Assembly: GCA_008933995.1 (NCBI GenBank)
Contig: WARS01002740.1
Location: forward strand, 1-64,000
Reading direction: 5' to 3'
Source of the DNA: Datnioides undecimradiatus
Lineage: Eukaryota > Chordata > Actinopteri > Lobotiformes > Datnioididae
DNA: 64,000 bases
The notes under the pieces are model-generated. The model made no database searches, was not told where the DNA came from, and worked only from the letters and a program-made list of their open reading frames with translations. The first letter of the stretch is position 1. Every line of letters begins with the position of its first letter. Positions 14,241-29,142 of this stretch are shown one piece after another. Position numbers and translations under genes: made by a program.

Positions 14241-17200
14241 TGTTCCCACAGATCTTTTTCTCTGTCAAAAGCAGAGTCTATCTGGACATCTTAAAAAGAA
14301 AAAGGCCATTGCACCCCCTCACCACGCGTGACAGTAGCAGTCGTGGACTACTCGTGGACAGTAGTAATAGTATCGGAAGTCTGTGCTGTGGGTCTCTTCA
14401 CTGTTTTCTCTGTTGATGGTTGGTGGACTCATGGATACTAATCAGGACAATATTAGTATTAAGCTGTGCATCATGGTTGTGAGTAGGGATGGGTAACATG
14501 TTGGAGAACATCATATTGAGATACCTTATTGAGTTATTTTCAAACAGACCACACAACCAGATCTTTCAATCATCTGTTATGTAATATTTTATATCCCAGG
14601 CTGTTTAAGTTTTTTGATTAAGATGCTGGTTGGACATGCACGTTTCTAATGTTGTTTCTATAATCTGCTCTCAGTCTTTGATGCTGTTGTCACTGCACTT
14701 TGTTCATGAGACTTTATGCAGTCACAGTCTTCAGAATGACCACACAGTACAGCTCAAAATTCAGATTACATGTGTAAGTATTTACTCACACACACACACA
14801 GACAGAGCAAAGACTTAGAAAGAAAGAAACAAACATGCCGGTTAAATAGTTTGCGCCTTATACAAGTTGGACGGGAAATAAGTTATTCATTGTGCATCCT
14901 CTGGCCACGTATGCATGTGGACAAGTGAAAAACCTCTGCAGTAAAGGTCAGCAATACTGTACAAAGATAGGTCAAGAAGAGCAGTCATACTGACTCTTAA
15001 TATTTTCAGTTCCTAGGAAATCTGCAGAACGTCTACATGTGTGTCTCTGCATAGTGTACTGAGACTATCTGCAGTGATGTTTATCTGTAAATAAACTGAT
15101 ATTATGCCTGCTTCTCTTACACTTAGACCACTACTGCCCCCATGTTGATGAAGATCAAGCTTCAAAATACTTGGATTGTTCTTGTTCAAGAGACTGGGTG
15201 TGTGGTATTAATTAAAAAGACTACATCAGCGTGTAATTAGAGTTTTTATGGGTGAAGTTGAGGGTCATAAGTTGGATCACCAGAGGGCTCCAAACTTTCT
15301 TTTAATGTCCCTACTGAAGTTTAACGACTTGCCACCTGTACTCCTGTTGGAGCCCTTTTTCTTGTCATAAAATTCCTCTTCACTGTCTTACCTCTGACAC
15401 AGTCCGACTCATTACAGCTAGACTCACAAAGAACCAATATAATTAAACTTTGATTTAATACACCAACTTAAAGTGAATGCAAATTCATTATTTGCATGAG
15501 CTGAATGTGTTTGCTGTGGTTCTGGGTAATTTTAGACAGAAAACATGACAGAACAGATGTTTTCTCATGGCCTTGGAAGCAAAACCTTTAATGCAGTGTA
15601 AAATGGATTTTTCGGTGTTGCGCTGTTGTTGAGTGCTGCATTTTGCTCCTTAATGGAAACATTCTCATTTATTTAGTATTATTTATTTAGTTAGTATTTA
15701 ATTGAAATGGCTTCTCATTCACTTTAAGATTGTCACTCTTTGCATTTATGGACACTTAATAATACCACTGTTAATTTCAAACAGTAATGAAATAGCATTA
15801 TTCTGGAGTTAGCAGAACTGATACTTTAAACTCGAGTAAAAGTGCACAAATAATTTGTTGTAGATCCACTTTATTAAATCAATTACAGCCCAGCTATACA
15901 CTGACATTCAAGTCAGGTGATGTGTCTTCAGAGGGTGCCTGTTAAAAACAGCTGGGGCAGTTATATTTTGTTTCTGTTGAGTTAAATGAAGTGTGTGTTG
16001 CTGTTTTCTTGACATGGGCCTTGTTGGTTTGAACAGAGCAAGTTAAAGGCTGTTTCAACAAAAAAACCATACAGGTTTATGTCTGTAGGAATCCTTTCCA
16101 TAATGTTGTCAGACACTTAGAGTAACAGTCTGAGTCTGTCGATGCCAAAATAAAGAAAAAAACTTTTAGTAGATGTAGTTTGACGGCCACAATTGCCCTG
16201 AAGGCTTATGTTGTAGCCCGTTTGCACTTTCGCTCAATACTGGATCAATTTTGAAAATTGTTGTCTCCATTAGTCACTTAGACATGAAAAACACAGGAAA
16301 GTGGAATCTGGATTTCCCTTTCAAAGGTGTTTTTCCTTATTCAAAACATGTTTCTACATGCCTGTTTTAATAGGATTGAAATATGCATGAATCAGCACTC
16401 TAGTTTACCTACCAAATGCTATAGTTTTTAGGCCTCCAAAGAACACGTTCAAAAGTTGTGATGTTTGAAGGAGGCAGAGACACAGCAGCAGATTGGTAGG
16501 CTGAGTGAATTCACTTCAAATGGCTTGCCAAATGTGCGTGATTTTGTGTAGAGTAGTGCTAATTTCCAACCCTGTCTGTAACACTGACACACAGCGTCTC
16601 TCATAGACACTGCTGTTTACTCTGTTTGAGTAAGGGGAATGATTTTTCCCATTCCTCTACATTAAACTGTTTTCACCTCTCTCCAAATAGTGTTGTTGTG
16701 TCTCTCTCTTCATGAAAAACCAATATAAATGACTCCTGTCAGGGGGCCACATGTTTTCAGAATACAAACTGTATGCTAATTCCTTAGTCTCAGTGCTGTG
16801 TAATACAAACTAATCCCTCTTCATTATGAGAGCAGAGCGGTGGCAGTTTTGGCACTCTCCTCTTCATAGGATTTGAAAATGGAAAGTGTGGATTTGAAAG
16901 TCATTCTGGTTTATCCGTAATGTAAAATATCTTTTTACAACCACTGTCAGTAATTAATTTCTGGGTGTGTAAAGTGGCAGCTGCCAAATAATCAGGTCCT
17001 TTTTTCAAAGTAATATAAGGGTGCAACTTTTCAGAGTGGAAGTCCATAATGAAGTAACTTTTTTATTGATTTTTTTTCCTATTTATCTTTCTTCTCGATT
17101 TTGTCGTTTCCTTTCAAGTGGCAGAATAAAGAGGAGTCTTTGATATCTACCCAGAAAAACATGAGCATCTGGGAGATGCTGAGAAACAAAACACCATTTG

Positions 17201-20200
17201 AATTATTTGCCTTTGAAGCTCCATTCATGAGCACTTTTCACGTATCAGGCAGCGTGACTCGAGCTGCATCTCCAAACTTTGTTGTGGGGAGAACAAAGTC
17301 TTCATGCTTTTGGCTCTGCACACATTAAAGTCCGTGTGTGTATCCATTTGTACATGTGTGTACACTTGTCAACCTGTGCCGGTGATAGGACAGCGTGATC
17401 CACAAGCACATGTGAGTTATTTGTTTGTTTGGATGGCAAGCAGAATCCTCCACCAGCCTCCTGGCAGTGAAATGGTCTAACAGCTCCATTGGGCAGAAGA
17501 AATTGTGCATGTGATAAGCTACTGCTGCGTGTTTCCCTGTGATAACCTAATCATAATACCAGGGATGTATCATACAGAATTAAAGAGCAACATTTGTTCA
17601 TTAAACTGTTATTTAGCAGATAACGTGGCAGGGGACAGACAGTAAAGAAAGACGTTTCAAAGCAGGAAGTGGTGAGGTGGTGGGGTTTGACATGACAAAG
17701 AAACAAAATTACTCAAGATTTTATTCAAAGCTTTGACACATTTATATTTGAGCTCAGATATGACAGCAGAAAGAAATAACCTCATCACGATCTCTTATCA
17801 ACAATAATCTCTCTTTTTAGAAAGACAGAAGCTACTGCTGTCTCTTTCCACACCACACACAGAGGTTCCTTACCAGTTTTCCCGCCCGATGCCAAATGCA
17901 GGATGGCCAAACAGCTTTTACCTCACAAAGGTGTGATCGTTTATTAATTTTCTTTAAAAACAACTTTGGTTTGGGGTCAGATTCTGGGTCCATTACTAGT
18001 TCAGATGATATTAAATTGTACATTTTTCTGTTTTGCTGCATTGGAGAGACCTATTTTTTGTTATCCTCTGTGTGACCCTGTACAAGTCAGAACGCTCTTG
18101 TTTGTCCATATAGACAGAGATCTTCTTTGCCTTTTTTCAGTCACACCATTTTATTTTTAACCATAGTGGCATAAAATGAGAACATTGTTGTATCACTCGC
18201 TGTACAACACTAACAGCCAGACAGTGGTTGTAGACACAAAAACAAGGGACTTTGTGACAAGACTGTCCTCACCAGCAGACAACACAATCTGTCATCTATG
18301 TCATTTATACACATGCCTAAATATGAACCATGATTACACTGAACTGACAAAGCCCTCTAGTGACCATGTGAATTATGACTCTTAACTGTCAGAGGCACTT
18401 AGGCCTAACCTAAATCAGTTAAAACAGAAAGAATGGTTCATCACTCCAAAGCTATCTGGTGTGCACATTCATCTGACTGTTTGTTTGCATACAAGCTTAC
18501 CTAAAATATCATGACTGTTTCTTTTTTCTCTTTTCCGTCTCTGCTTCCTGTGCAGTGATATTGCTGTGACATCAGTCCTCACAGATGTCAACATATATGC
18601 ATGTCACATATGTAAAATCCACCATAAACAAGCATTTTCTTTTATTTTGTTGACACCATTATCTATGTGTTGCCTCAACACACTCTGACAGTGTCTTTCT
18701 CAGCCTCCCCTGTCTATCAGTGCACAACAGGAAACACATTTGTACATCTGTCATGAGTAATGGGTCTCATGGATCTGCAGTTTGCATGTGGTTTCATAAT
18801 TTGTTGTGCTTTTTGGTTAGGCTTTGTTTAAACAAAGCAAGCTCTCACAAAATTAAATAAAATAAATGAAAGATAAAGTCCCCACTGACAAGCCAAAGGT
18901 CACAATATTAAATGACTGAAAAGTTTGTCATCAATAACCAGTGTGCTGAACAAAAAATGTATTTTTTTTCCATAATAACATCAGTTAAAGAATAATAGCC
19001 ATTGCGCAAATTAAAAAAGACATCAAAGGGTTTTTACTTTAAAATGTAAGTGAAATGATGACTGCATGTTTCACAAACATGCTGCATGAAATTTTATTTT
19101 GCATATACTGGCTGATCCTCTTACAAATGAGATTTATTTTACACAAACATATCTAGATCTGTTTTTTCCACACTTAACAGGCAAGGTGTGAAAACACCTT
19201 TACTAGTTTTCACTGTCACTACGCGCCGCTGTTTTAACGACATCATCTTGTTTTGCCCTCTTCTTTTCACTTTCAACTGATACTCCACACCACAGGCTTT
19301 GTTTATAGACTTGTACAGTATGTCTGTGTTGAGTGTAACAGTTACTCTCTGTTTAGTGCTGATTCCTAATTATCTCTCCATAACAGAGCCAGATGTTGGT
19401 GTTCAGAATGTTGTGGTGCCACTGCAGTGTTGGTGTCATGTGAGCTCCACCCATCTGCTGCTGCTTGTCCTGGTGGTTGGGTATGGACTGTGCAGCCATT
19501 AACTAGGGTCAGCAGCTGGTAGAGCATCAGCGCGCTGGCAGCTTCTTGTGTTCTCCCTGACCCTGTGTCACCCACTCACCCTGGATGCATGTAGATGAGC
19601 TGGGCGACACAGCGGTGTAGGGTTACAGTGTCACTGTCATTAGAAAGGAGGTCAGAGCTCTGTAATGACTTCCATGCTAAAAAGCCTGCTTCCTGTCAGC
19701 AGCGCCACAGGTCATCAGCTACATCATCATCATCATGGGACTGGCTATTTACTCAGGCCAGACAATGTCAGGGCAGCATGGAGCTCTGGGTAGCAGTACA
19801 GGTCACACCTCAATTTTTGCTCTAATTACACTGGACTTAAACAAGATGTTAACCAGAGGTGACCTGTACACCACGCTCAGCTGTATAGTAAATGTAAATA
19901 AAAATACATACATACACTTATTCTCTCTCTCAAATTTCACATTGAAATGCTGTGGTGCTACACATGGAAGTATTAGAAAGAATTAGTTGGTACTAATGGT
20001 GTGATCACATTATTCAGTTGCTACATTTCCAATTAATTTATTTCAATTTGTTTTTAAGTAATTATGAAGTTTTTGCAGAACGTGAAATGAACACAGGCAC
20101 ATTTAACATATGTTAAGTATAAAAAATTTCAATTTAGAATAATAATTAATGAATATTTACTTTCTGTTATTTCTATAAACAGTATCAGATTACATTGTTG

Positions 20201-23200
20201 TATCTGGGATTGCTTTAACAAATGAATAAAATGTTACTTCTACATTATAAAAACAGCAATAGCTTCCTTTAAAAAAAAACAAAAACTTGCATTGCAGATT
20301 GATTTATAAAGTGTGCATTAAGTCACAGATCTGACCTGTGTGACCACTGTGATATATTAACTAACAGCAGTGAGATTCAAATCTGCAAATGCATAGAATT
20401 AGTTCTTATATAACACACATAGTGGGTCAAAGACAATGTTTGTCACTTTTACCATGAGGAAAAAGTCATCCATTAATCATCAGAAGACTATGGCTAGTCA
20501 TCACATCACTTGACTCATTACTTTGCTGTAAATTTTTTTATAAAAGCTATACCTCATTAATTGGTTTGTGGTCACTGGTATTTGAATTGGATAGATATTA
20601 ATATAGATACTGGTGCCACTATGCATGCTGACACCTCATCTCTGCGTTTGTGTTGTTTACATTCAAACCTATGAATTCACAGTGAAATTTAGGTCTCTAT
20701 GACAGCTAAACACAGTTTTCATTTATCGAATAAGCATTATATAAGTATAAATTTTAATGTTTAATGTTGGCAAATAAGCTCATCAGTTGATCACCTGCAC
20801 GATACTGACATACAGTTTATCCCAGTGACAACAAAACATGTGGACCTTTGTATTTGTGTATGTATTAAGTTAATTTATATAGTAATACATTATGCTTAAG
20901 TAACATTATGCAGAAACATGTAGATGCAAGCAAAATGCACTTTTAATCCTAACATGTGATGTCATTATACTTTCTTATGTATCCATACTGAAATAATGAC
21001 AGCAAGCATATTTTCAAGAGTACATCACTTTGAAATTCTTTCACTTTGTCCTTACTCTAGTGTTATAGAAACATCTTTCGTGTGTTTTTAAATTTGTATC
21101 CTAAATGTATTTTAAAAGTGTAGTTAAGATTGAACCATTCTTACTTCTAAATACATTTCACAGATAAATATTTACCGCCTACTCATGAAGTCTGCTGAGA
21201 TTTAGCTACATCTTATAATCAGCAAGGATCTGAAAATCTGGTGTTCCTGAAAGGAACAGTAATAAAAAAAACTAAAAAACTAGCCAGGCTGAACGACAGT
21301 GTGGACAGGTTTTGTGTGTTTTTGTGTGTTGCATGATCATCTTTGTTCGGTGCATTCCTGTCTTGTGTTGTCAGAGCACAGGTGTTCTCTCCATTGTTTT
21401 CCGCTCCTTGTCTCTCTCCTGGCCTGCTCACAGCTTCTAACCATCTATGTAGAGAGCTGCGTAGAAGCCTGTTCATTCATTTGCATTTTCCTTGGAGTGA
21501 AGTCATATTTCATTAAGGCTTAGTTAATAACACTGATCTGTTCCATCAGTGCCTGCAGATCTGAACAGCATGATAAAGTGTTATGTACAGTGGACATAAA
21601 GTGCATGCTTCCCAATGGAAGGTTTTTGAAATGTAAAGACATCTTAAATATGATCTTAGAGCAAACTTGAATTAGTATTAGTGACATTTTATTCATTTCA
21701 TACTATTCATCAAGCATCTTGATATGTACAGCTTTTCATTATCTCTTCTGTCTTGACAAGAGCCACTGACCCAGCTGTAGAGAGACAGTCACAGAGCTTC
21801 ACAGACATTATGGAGTTCCTTGGATGATGAGCTGTAGTGACTTTGCACAAAGCATATCTTAGAATTTTCTCCCATTAGACCATTATGTATTTTCCAATTT
21901 TCCACTCTGCCATGTCTCTGCGGTGCCACATTTAGCGTTAGGGAAAGTTAGTTTATATTCCTCTCCTTTTATTTCTTTTGTATTTCCTTGCTGCCCATGG
22001 CTCTCCTGGTAGGATGCCACCCCAAACATTTAAGCAAATGCTACAGAACTGACTTGAATCTGGTTAAACTCGAAATCACTTTTATTGATGGCAGGTGTAG
22101 GCTAACTACCTAAAGGCATTATTAAATGTGACTGGTTACATCTGAACACAGCTAGAGCCTCTATTCAAACAAGTTTTGATGTGAAATGTTCTTATCAATG
22201 AGCTGTTTAGTTTTTCTCTATATATTTCTTTTAAGTTAGAAGGAACAAAGCTGAGATTTACACAGTTGTAATTAATCAAGTCTTTACATTTCAAGTGTGT
22301 AGACCCTCATATCCACTTTTCGGATGATCTGAGTAGAAGCTCATTCAACCAATCAATATAAAATGATCACTTTCCAGAGAACAGGCGTGAAGTTTTAAAC
22401 TGTTCCGTTGGATAATAACTTCTCAGCCAACAGATTCAGCTCTTCTGAAAATGTTGGTTGTGAGTTTGAATATATTTTCAGTGATATTGGGTTTTCCCTG
22501 CCCTCTCTAACTCTGAGAGAGGCTGCCTTTGTAATACTGGCAGCTACATTTGTTAGAAAATGCAAAGGCAGTTTTCTATGCTGAAATGATTCTCTCTTTT
22601 ACAGCATACAGCATAAATAAGACTAAACTCAGTAGCTACTTGACATGGTACTTGACAGATCATTTTAGAAATCAGAAATTCACCTCTGTGAAGTTAGTTT
22701 TAAATTGGGTATTCAACAGCCATTCCCTCTGGATCTATATCTTCTTACTCACTTTCAGCCAGTGTTGACAGTAAGAAGGAGGTCAGCTCACCTCTGAGCC
22801 CTGGCTCTTAACCACAGGGGTTTGACTCAGGGACCATCAATAAAAAGCTGTTTGAATGACACAAAACCAATGCTGTTTTCAGCACCTTCATGCTGACTCG
22901 GTAATCTCAGTGAAAATGATGCTAATAAAAAAATCACACTAAATGAATGCAATGCAGCACATATTAACTGATAAAGAAATGTTTTCATAAATGTTAGAAA
23001 ATAATCACTTTTAAATGAATGATTAATAAATAACTTTCATGTCATATGACCTATTGATTCCAAATCAACACTTATTTGTGGCTACTATACTGGACAAATA
23101 AAGCACACCTGTTTTTAATCATCTAGCTTTTTTAGTTGCTTCCACGTCATGTGACCCACCTTTTGGTATCTGTTCATTGGGTACATTTGAAATAGTTTTT

Positions 23201-26200
23201 CCTTCAATGTGATTTTCTTCACCTTTTTTCCATCTGGCTCTGTGCCTTTTTTGCCTTTTCCGTTCCATTTCTTTCTCTGCCCTAATATGCAAAAAGTCAA
23301 ATTGTGACTTTTTTCACCAAAGTATAAGGCACTCTCCAGTATGGGTGAGTTCAGAAAGTATCGGCTCGATCACCTTTGTCTGGAGAAACCCTGTAGAGTC
23401 AATCTGGAAACTGCTGGCTTTGTCATGTTTTGTGTGTCCTGGCAAATGTTTTATGCTCCTTCTTGTTAGCATATTTGACCTGCTGCAGAGGTATTTTAGC
23501 TTTTCACCTTTTTACTCTGGTTAGACTAACATGCTGTTTTAGGACAACTCAGAAAAATTCTTTGTCCCACCCTGGTCATATGACTCATCTGCTCTTCTTA
23601 AGAAAATAAACGTTCCATCTCAGACACATTCATTTCTGTTGCTGTTGTTATTAAGCCACTCTGAGGGTATTTCAAAATGACATTTGTTTATGAAAAATGT
23701 AATTATTGTTATAGTTATTATTTTATGAAGAGACATATTCGTTGTGATGTAGACATTTAATGATGTGATGCAGGATTAAAAGTACATTTTAATGAAGCAG
23801 AATCAAAAACAAATCTGAGAATGTGTAAAGACAATTATTCACACTGATCTGTTCAGCCAAGAAAAACAAAAAAACAGCCAGACAACAGCTAAACACAATC
23901 CCTGTTAGTGACAGAGCTGGAAGCACTTGCAATAGAGAATGGGAAAAGAAAATGGAGCAGAATAAATCTGTGGTGTACTAGAAGAATACATTTTCATTGC
24001 AAAAAAATGCAGTGTAGCTATATCTTTTCCTGAAGGATGGGTTGATAGTAATATATAGATTACACTTTCTTATAGAGGTACTATAATGTTCCTCAACCTG
24101 CAGAATAGCTGGGATAATGACATATATCTGAATCGTTAGTGCAAATCTTTCATGGTATTATTTAATCTGATTTTTTTAAATCATGATATCAGTGATTTCT
24201 TCAGGTCTTTAAAAACTATTCCAATGGAACATTCTGTGAAAGGAACATCAGAACATCAATCTTTGGTTGATCTGCTCGCAGATGAAAACATGTGAAACCT
24301 GTGACAGGGAACAGAGCTGTAGTAAGTCAATGCACTACACTGAGTAATAGCTTTAATAGAGTTCACTTCTGGATTTCTTGAACTCTGAGCAGCGGATGGA
24401 TGTATTTGAGAGTTCCATTAACAGTAAAGACTACTTTAACAAAGGAATGCATGTGCCTGAAATGCTAGAAATGTACACTTTTTGATTTGCTAGACAAAAT
24501 GACCCTCCAAAATGATAAGCAGTTATAGAATATGGATGAATGTAATAAATGACAGTGGACATGGCATATTTGATTTCTTGGGTAAAAATCATATTCAGAT
24601 AAATTAATTTTTAAGCCTATAACTACAGTGTGACATACCCTTGGCAGCTGAATACTCTGGATAGGAATGTGTTGTATATGCACTTAAACTCAATGTGTCA
24701 CATAGTGGTGATGTGGCACAGCCTGAGGATGGAACTAGATCTGCTTTGATTTGTTTAACAGCTGTACCAAGGCTGAGAAGTTAGCTGATTAAACTAGGTA
24801 GTAATGTCAGTGAAGGTTTAAGATAGACACTTAAAGTAAAAGCCCAGACCCTCGAGCCACTGCACTCATCACTGCTCTTCATAAATGCTGTTAGAAATTA
24901 AAAATGCTTCTGTTAAAAGACCTTGGGGATTTATATAAAACATTATACGAATCAAACGTTTTAGTCACCATACGTCCACCTTTCCCTAACGCTACAGACA
25001 CATTGCATGGTGGCTACTTGCCTGACTGCTGCGGCAAGCATGTGTGTGCTTCACCACACAGAATAGTCTAGCTGCTCCAACCAGTTGACAGTTGAAGAAA
25101 AGGGCAGGAGGTTACCATCATGTGACTCACATGCAGGCAGTGTATGCCAGCACTTGGTCACAAGACTGAGACATATTCTCAATTTATAGAAAAAATTCAA
25201 AATCTGCTTGATTGTTGTTAAACTTTACAGATCACATTTTTTGTCCACAGAATATGAACTCTTGACACCCTTTTTGTCTTTATTCTGGCAAAGGAAAGTA
25301 TTGAACTCTGCACTGTGGATGAATTCTAATGATGAACATAAGAGCTTTCCCCGAATCAATACTGCACTTGCATATAGTTCAGTTAGGGTTGCAGGAGTAA
25401 TACTTTCAATCATGCAACCTAATAATGTCTCCCTGCCTTGTAAACACCCTTGTCTTTTAAAACTCCACTTCAGTTTATAATGCATTCTTTTTTTAAACAT
25501 GGCTAGCAACCCCTATCTTAATTAACCTTTGCAGGATTAAACAGCTGTTTTCTCAATCTGAGTAGTGCTCGGTCCTCATGACAAGTAAATTGACTTTGAC
25601 AAAATTGGATGGAGTGTCCCTTTCATGACCCCATGAACTTTTCTTAGGTCACTCTCAGGACACTCACTCACATTTAGCTCCAAGCAGTTGAATGTGTATT
25701 GTGTTGAGCACATATATTTTATAGTTTGGTTGTTAAACACTGCAGCCTCTGGAGGATTTGACCTATTATTGTTTTTTCATTATTTATTTATGTCTATTTC
25801 TTTATTATTTTTCATTGTAACTCTATATGACAGCTACAGATAGTATAGACATTGTCGTTTACATGTAAAAATTCATCAGAAAGTTGCAGTTGAAGTGGAT
25901 TATATTTAACACACCTTTCCTCAATCTGCATTCCAAATTCTGTTAAGTTGATGGAATGATTGCATTGTAGAATCTATCTATCACCTGATGTCTGAAGAGC
26001 TCTTCAAGCTGTGAGTTTTCCTGTTTCTCACCCACCATTAGTCTTTTTGCTTACTATGCTACGCATGGCAGAATATTAAAGGTCTGTCCATGAAGTACAA
26101 GTATTCTTGGGCTCATTAGTGAGGGAACTGCTTTATTTACTGACAATGTAGGCAGCAGTAACACTCATCCTTCCAGGAATTTGATGGCTCTACTTCTGCT

Positions 26201-26484
26201 GTGATGAACGCTCCACTATTTCCCCATCAAACCTCTCCTAGCTACTGCAAACCTCGTCATAACGTGGCCCCGGGGCTTCGCGTCAGATCAATTCCAGGTC
26301 CCAGTCTGACTATTTTTCTTTTTCTCAATTCTTTTTCTGTCTCTGTGTGCTCCTTTACCTGTATCCCTGTTTTACCACTCCTATCAGTCTGAGGAGGATG
26401 ATGTGTAGTAGAGTTAAATTCAATAGAGATAAATTCTTTTTCCGCTGCCTTTCTGAGTAATCAGAGCAGGAGTTATGGAGAAAC

Positions 26485-26490
<6 letters not shown>

Positions 26491-26540
<50 letters not shown>
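26491..26540. repeat. (GT)25 microsatellite
   Basis: Fifty bases of perfect GT repeat, followed by TTTGGGTGTG. It is one of the longest perfect tracts in the window and is likely to be length-polymorphic. Confidence 0.98.
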
Positions 26541-26543
<3 letters not shown>

Positions 26544-28789
26544 GGGTGTGCATTTGAAGGGTGGGGCTGTGTTACAGGAGCTGGCACTTGGTGGAATTGA
26601 TCAGAGATAATGAGAATAATGACAAGGCAGCCTGCACAAACACACATGTGCATTGTGCAAGCATGTATTTTTGTACACGCACATGCCACACAAAAAGAAA
26701 TGTCACAGCTCTGCAGAAAGATGAATGTGAGAGTCATTGACTGAGACAATACAAATAATTTGTGGACATCAAGAACATCAAGATTGATGCTGGGGACCCT
26801 TTTGAAGCAGCTTCTAGTATTTGGAGGTGAGCATAGTTTGTGAAGAAAAGTGGATGAGTTAAATGTTGGAGTCAGATAAAGAGAAGGAGATGCAAGATTG
26901 TGCATTGACAACAGTGGATGGAGAGAGCATCAGTTAATGGTGATGAAAGGAGTGGAGCAGGCCTCTAGAGGGCAGGCTGTTCTAGTCATATTGCTCCCTT
27001 CCCCCTATGTCTCAAGTTGATTAACCCTGTCATACATTATGCATCTCGCACTGGAAGTGAAAACGACTTTTGGAATGGGGGGATGTGTAAGAACACAGAG
27101 CCAGACCCTATTCCTCAGATTGGTCTACGGCAGGGACATTGGTTCTCAAGTAATCCTTTTTACCCCTGGAATTGTACTGAATTTTTTGACACGTCAGCTT
27201 TTGGGTTTGCAATGCATGCATTATGTGTCTCCACGAATAATATCACACTTCCATTCTTATATTTAAATATAATTTCTGTGAATAAGGGATAGTGAGAATG
27301 GTCCCCATACGACATTCAGAGATGTAGGATTTTATAAACCTTGTGTGGATAAAGCTGAGATGTGGAGGTAATAACTGCATTTGCAATACTATTTGGGATA
27401 CTGAGACTTTAGTACTTCAATTTTATGAGATGAAATATGTTAACTCTACTGTATTCATAGATGGCTGTAGTTTCTTGTTAAGTGTGTGTGTGTGTATGTG
27501 TGTGGTTTGTGTGTGACCACATAACAAAACATAGCCAACAGAATGTATCATAGGTGACCATGCACTTGAATTAAGAGCATGTATTGATATTATAAATGTT
27601 TCTTGGTGAGGGATGTATTTAAATCACTGCAACAAAGGGTTCCATCTCATCTCTGCACCATTGTACTGTGCAGTTAGATAAGGGGCTCCTTCTCCTTGAT
27701 GGCCCGATTGCTGCTTCAGCCTGACGTTTGATGAGTCTTGGAGGACTTGTCAGTTGCTTGGTTTCCAACAATTTCATGTTTTTAATATTTCATGATAGCA
27801 TGTTTGAGAGCTAAGTGGAAATCTAGATTGTTTCTGAATGTGTTACTTTGCTCAACCTTTTTTATGCATATTTAAACCAGATCAAACCAGCTCATTTGAA
27901 GTATGAATGTTTATGTAGGTGTGTAACAATGATGTTCAGGGTGGTTTTAACATTTTGAACTGCAGGTAACAAGTTAACTCACCACATAAAACATCTTTGT
28001 TGCTTTTGCTATATTACCATGTGATAATGCACTCTGAAATATTAACATTAAGAAGATGACAAAAGAATGATTTACTGCACTGTAGGGAAAGTCTTTTGTC
28101 TTTTCGGCAATGGCAGCAGGTTCTTCTTCATGTTTGAAATAGTAGGGTGAGTCTTAGGATAAAATTTTTGTTTGCAATCTGCAACTGTATTGCTTGATGT
28201 CATTGATTCCTACACACTAATCCACTGAGCTTTTACTTAATTCAGCCAAGACAAATGAAATGCTCACTTTACCAGATCCCAAATGTAAAATTCTCTCATT
28301 TTTGCAATTACAATGTTTGGGGATCACATTAAAAAATTAATACCGTGTCATAGGAAACTGAGTATCTGGTTAGATTAAAAAAATATCTTTTAATACCCAT
28401 GTTGAGGAACTGACTAAACCCAATTAAATTAGTTTCCTTTTTTCGAGACTAGCAGCACCTCTTTTAGCAGTAATTTGCAGACTGTATAGTAAAGGCATCA
28501 TTTTTACCAGTGCATGACTGCACAGGTGACATTTACATGCATGTTGATGTCCATACTCTTAAACCCCTGAATAATCATAATTCTCACAGTTCTCTCAGAT
28601 TTATAACAGGTGCCAGTTTAGAACCCATCACTGCATTCTGTCTGAGCTGTTTTTGTGCACACATACATTCTTCAAACTAGCTTTCCTCTATATCCATGAC
28701 ATTCAACAACATTCTTTTTTAATGTGTCACAATGTGTATCTGAAAAGTGGTGTTCATTATGGGGCAGCTGACTGAAGTATTAAATAAAC

Positions 28790-29142
28790 ACCATATTGAG
28801 GTTTTCTTTGAGCGTGACCAGGATGGATCAGATCAGGAATGAGTACATTAGAAGGACAGCTCATGTGAGATGTTTCGGAGATAAAGTTAGAGAGGCCAGG
28901 TTGAGATGGTTTGGACATGTTCAGAGGAGGGACAGTGAATATATTGGTCAAAGGATGCTGAGGTTAGAGCTGCCAGGCAGGAGGCCTAGAGGAAGACCAA
29001 AGAGGAGGTTTATGGATGTAGTAAAGGAGGACATGAAGGTAGTTGGTGTGAGGGAAGAGGATACAGAGGATAGGGCGAGATGGATGAAGATGATTTGCTG
29101 TGGCGACCCCTGAAGGGAACAGCAAAAAGGAAAAGAAGAGGA
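28790..29142 (+). mobile_element. 5'-truncated RTE-like non-LTR retrotransposon, 3' end
   Basis: The block begins inside the C-terminal part of a LINE ORF and ends in an A/G-rich tail (AGCAAAAAGGAAAAGAAGAGG) just after the stop codon. The stop context TGGCGACCCCTGAAGGGAACAGC is characteristic of a very common teleost LINE 3' end. The rest of the element (endonuclease and reverse transcriptase) is absent upstream, as expected for 5' truncation during target-primed reverse transcription. The clade assignment (RTE-like) rests on remembered similarity of the C-terminus and is an inference; the retrotransposon nature is secure. Confidence 0.85.
28796..29113 (+). pseudogene. LINE C-terminal ORF fragment, 105 codons
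   Basis: This is the open remnant of the C-terminal end of a LINE polyprotein. Residues 36-45 read LRWFGHVQRR. Residues 61-76 form the basic GRRPRGRP...RF.DVV region, and the frame ends CCGDP followed by a TGA stop. The segment from ARLRWFGHV to the GRPKRRF block is a hallmark of the terminal domain following the reverse transcriptase in many fish LINEs. The ATG at 28796 is not a true start: similarity appears to begin a few codons before it (ILRFSL), so the fragment is simply cut. The reading frame has stayed open for more than 300 bases with family-like sequence, which suggests a fairly recent insertion. No independent function is expected. Confidence 0.85.

Larger units (their letters stand above)
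9536..28789. other. Non-coding DNA, no recognised gene
   Basis: About 19 kb without a recognisable exon. It contains (GT)16 at 10817-10848, a T10/(TTA)6 tract at 14214-14240 and (GT)25 at 26491-26540. The 163-codon minus-strand frame over 26420-26911 exists only because the (GT)25 tract translates as a Thr-His run. Blocks of balanced composition at about 11540-11850 and 26190-26300 might be conserved elements. I saw nothing else. Confidence 0.55.

Noticed and set aside
19500-19620. tRNA-like stretch (CAGCTGGTAGAGCATCAG) suggesting a SINE head or tRNA gene
   Set aside because: No cloverleaf can be built, the B box is absent (GTGTTCTCCCT is a poor match) and no SINE body or tail follows.
23115-23300. 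Lysine-rich minus-strand frame that looks like a nuclear protein tail
   Set aside because: The lysines come from T-rich simple sequence on the plus strand; no conserved pattern was found.
26420-26911. Minus-strand open frame of 163 codons
   Set aside because: Its length comes from the (GT)25 tract, which reads as a Thr-His run; the rest resembles no protein.
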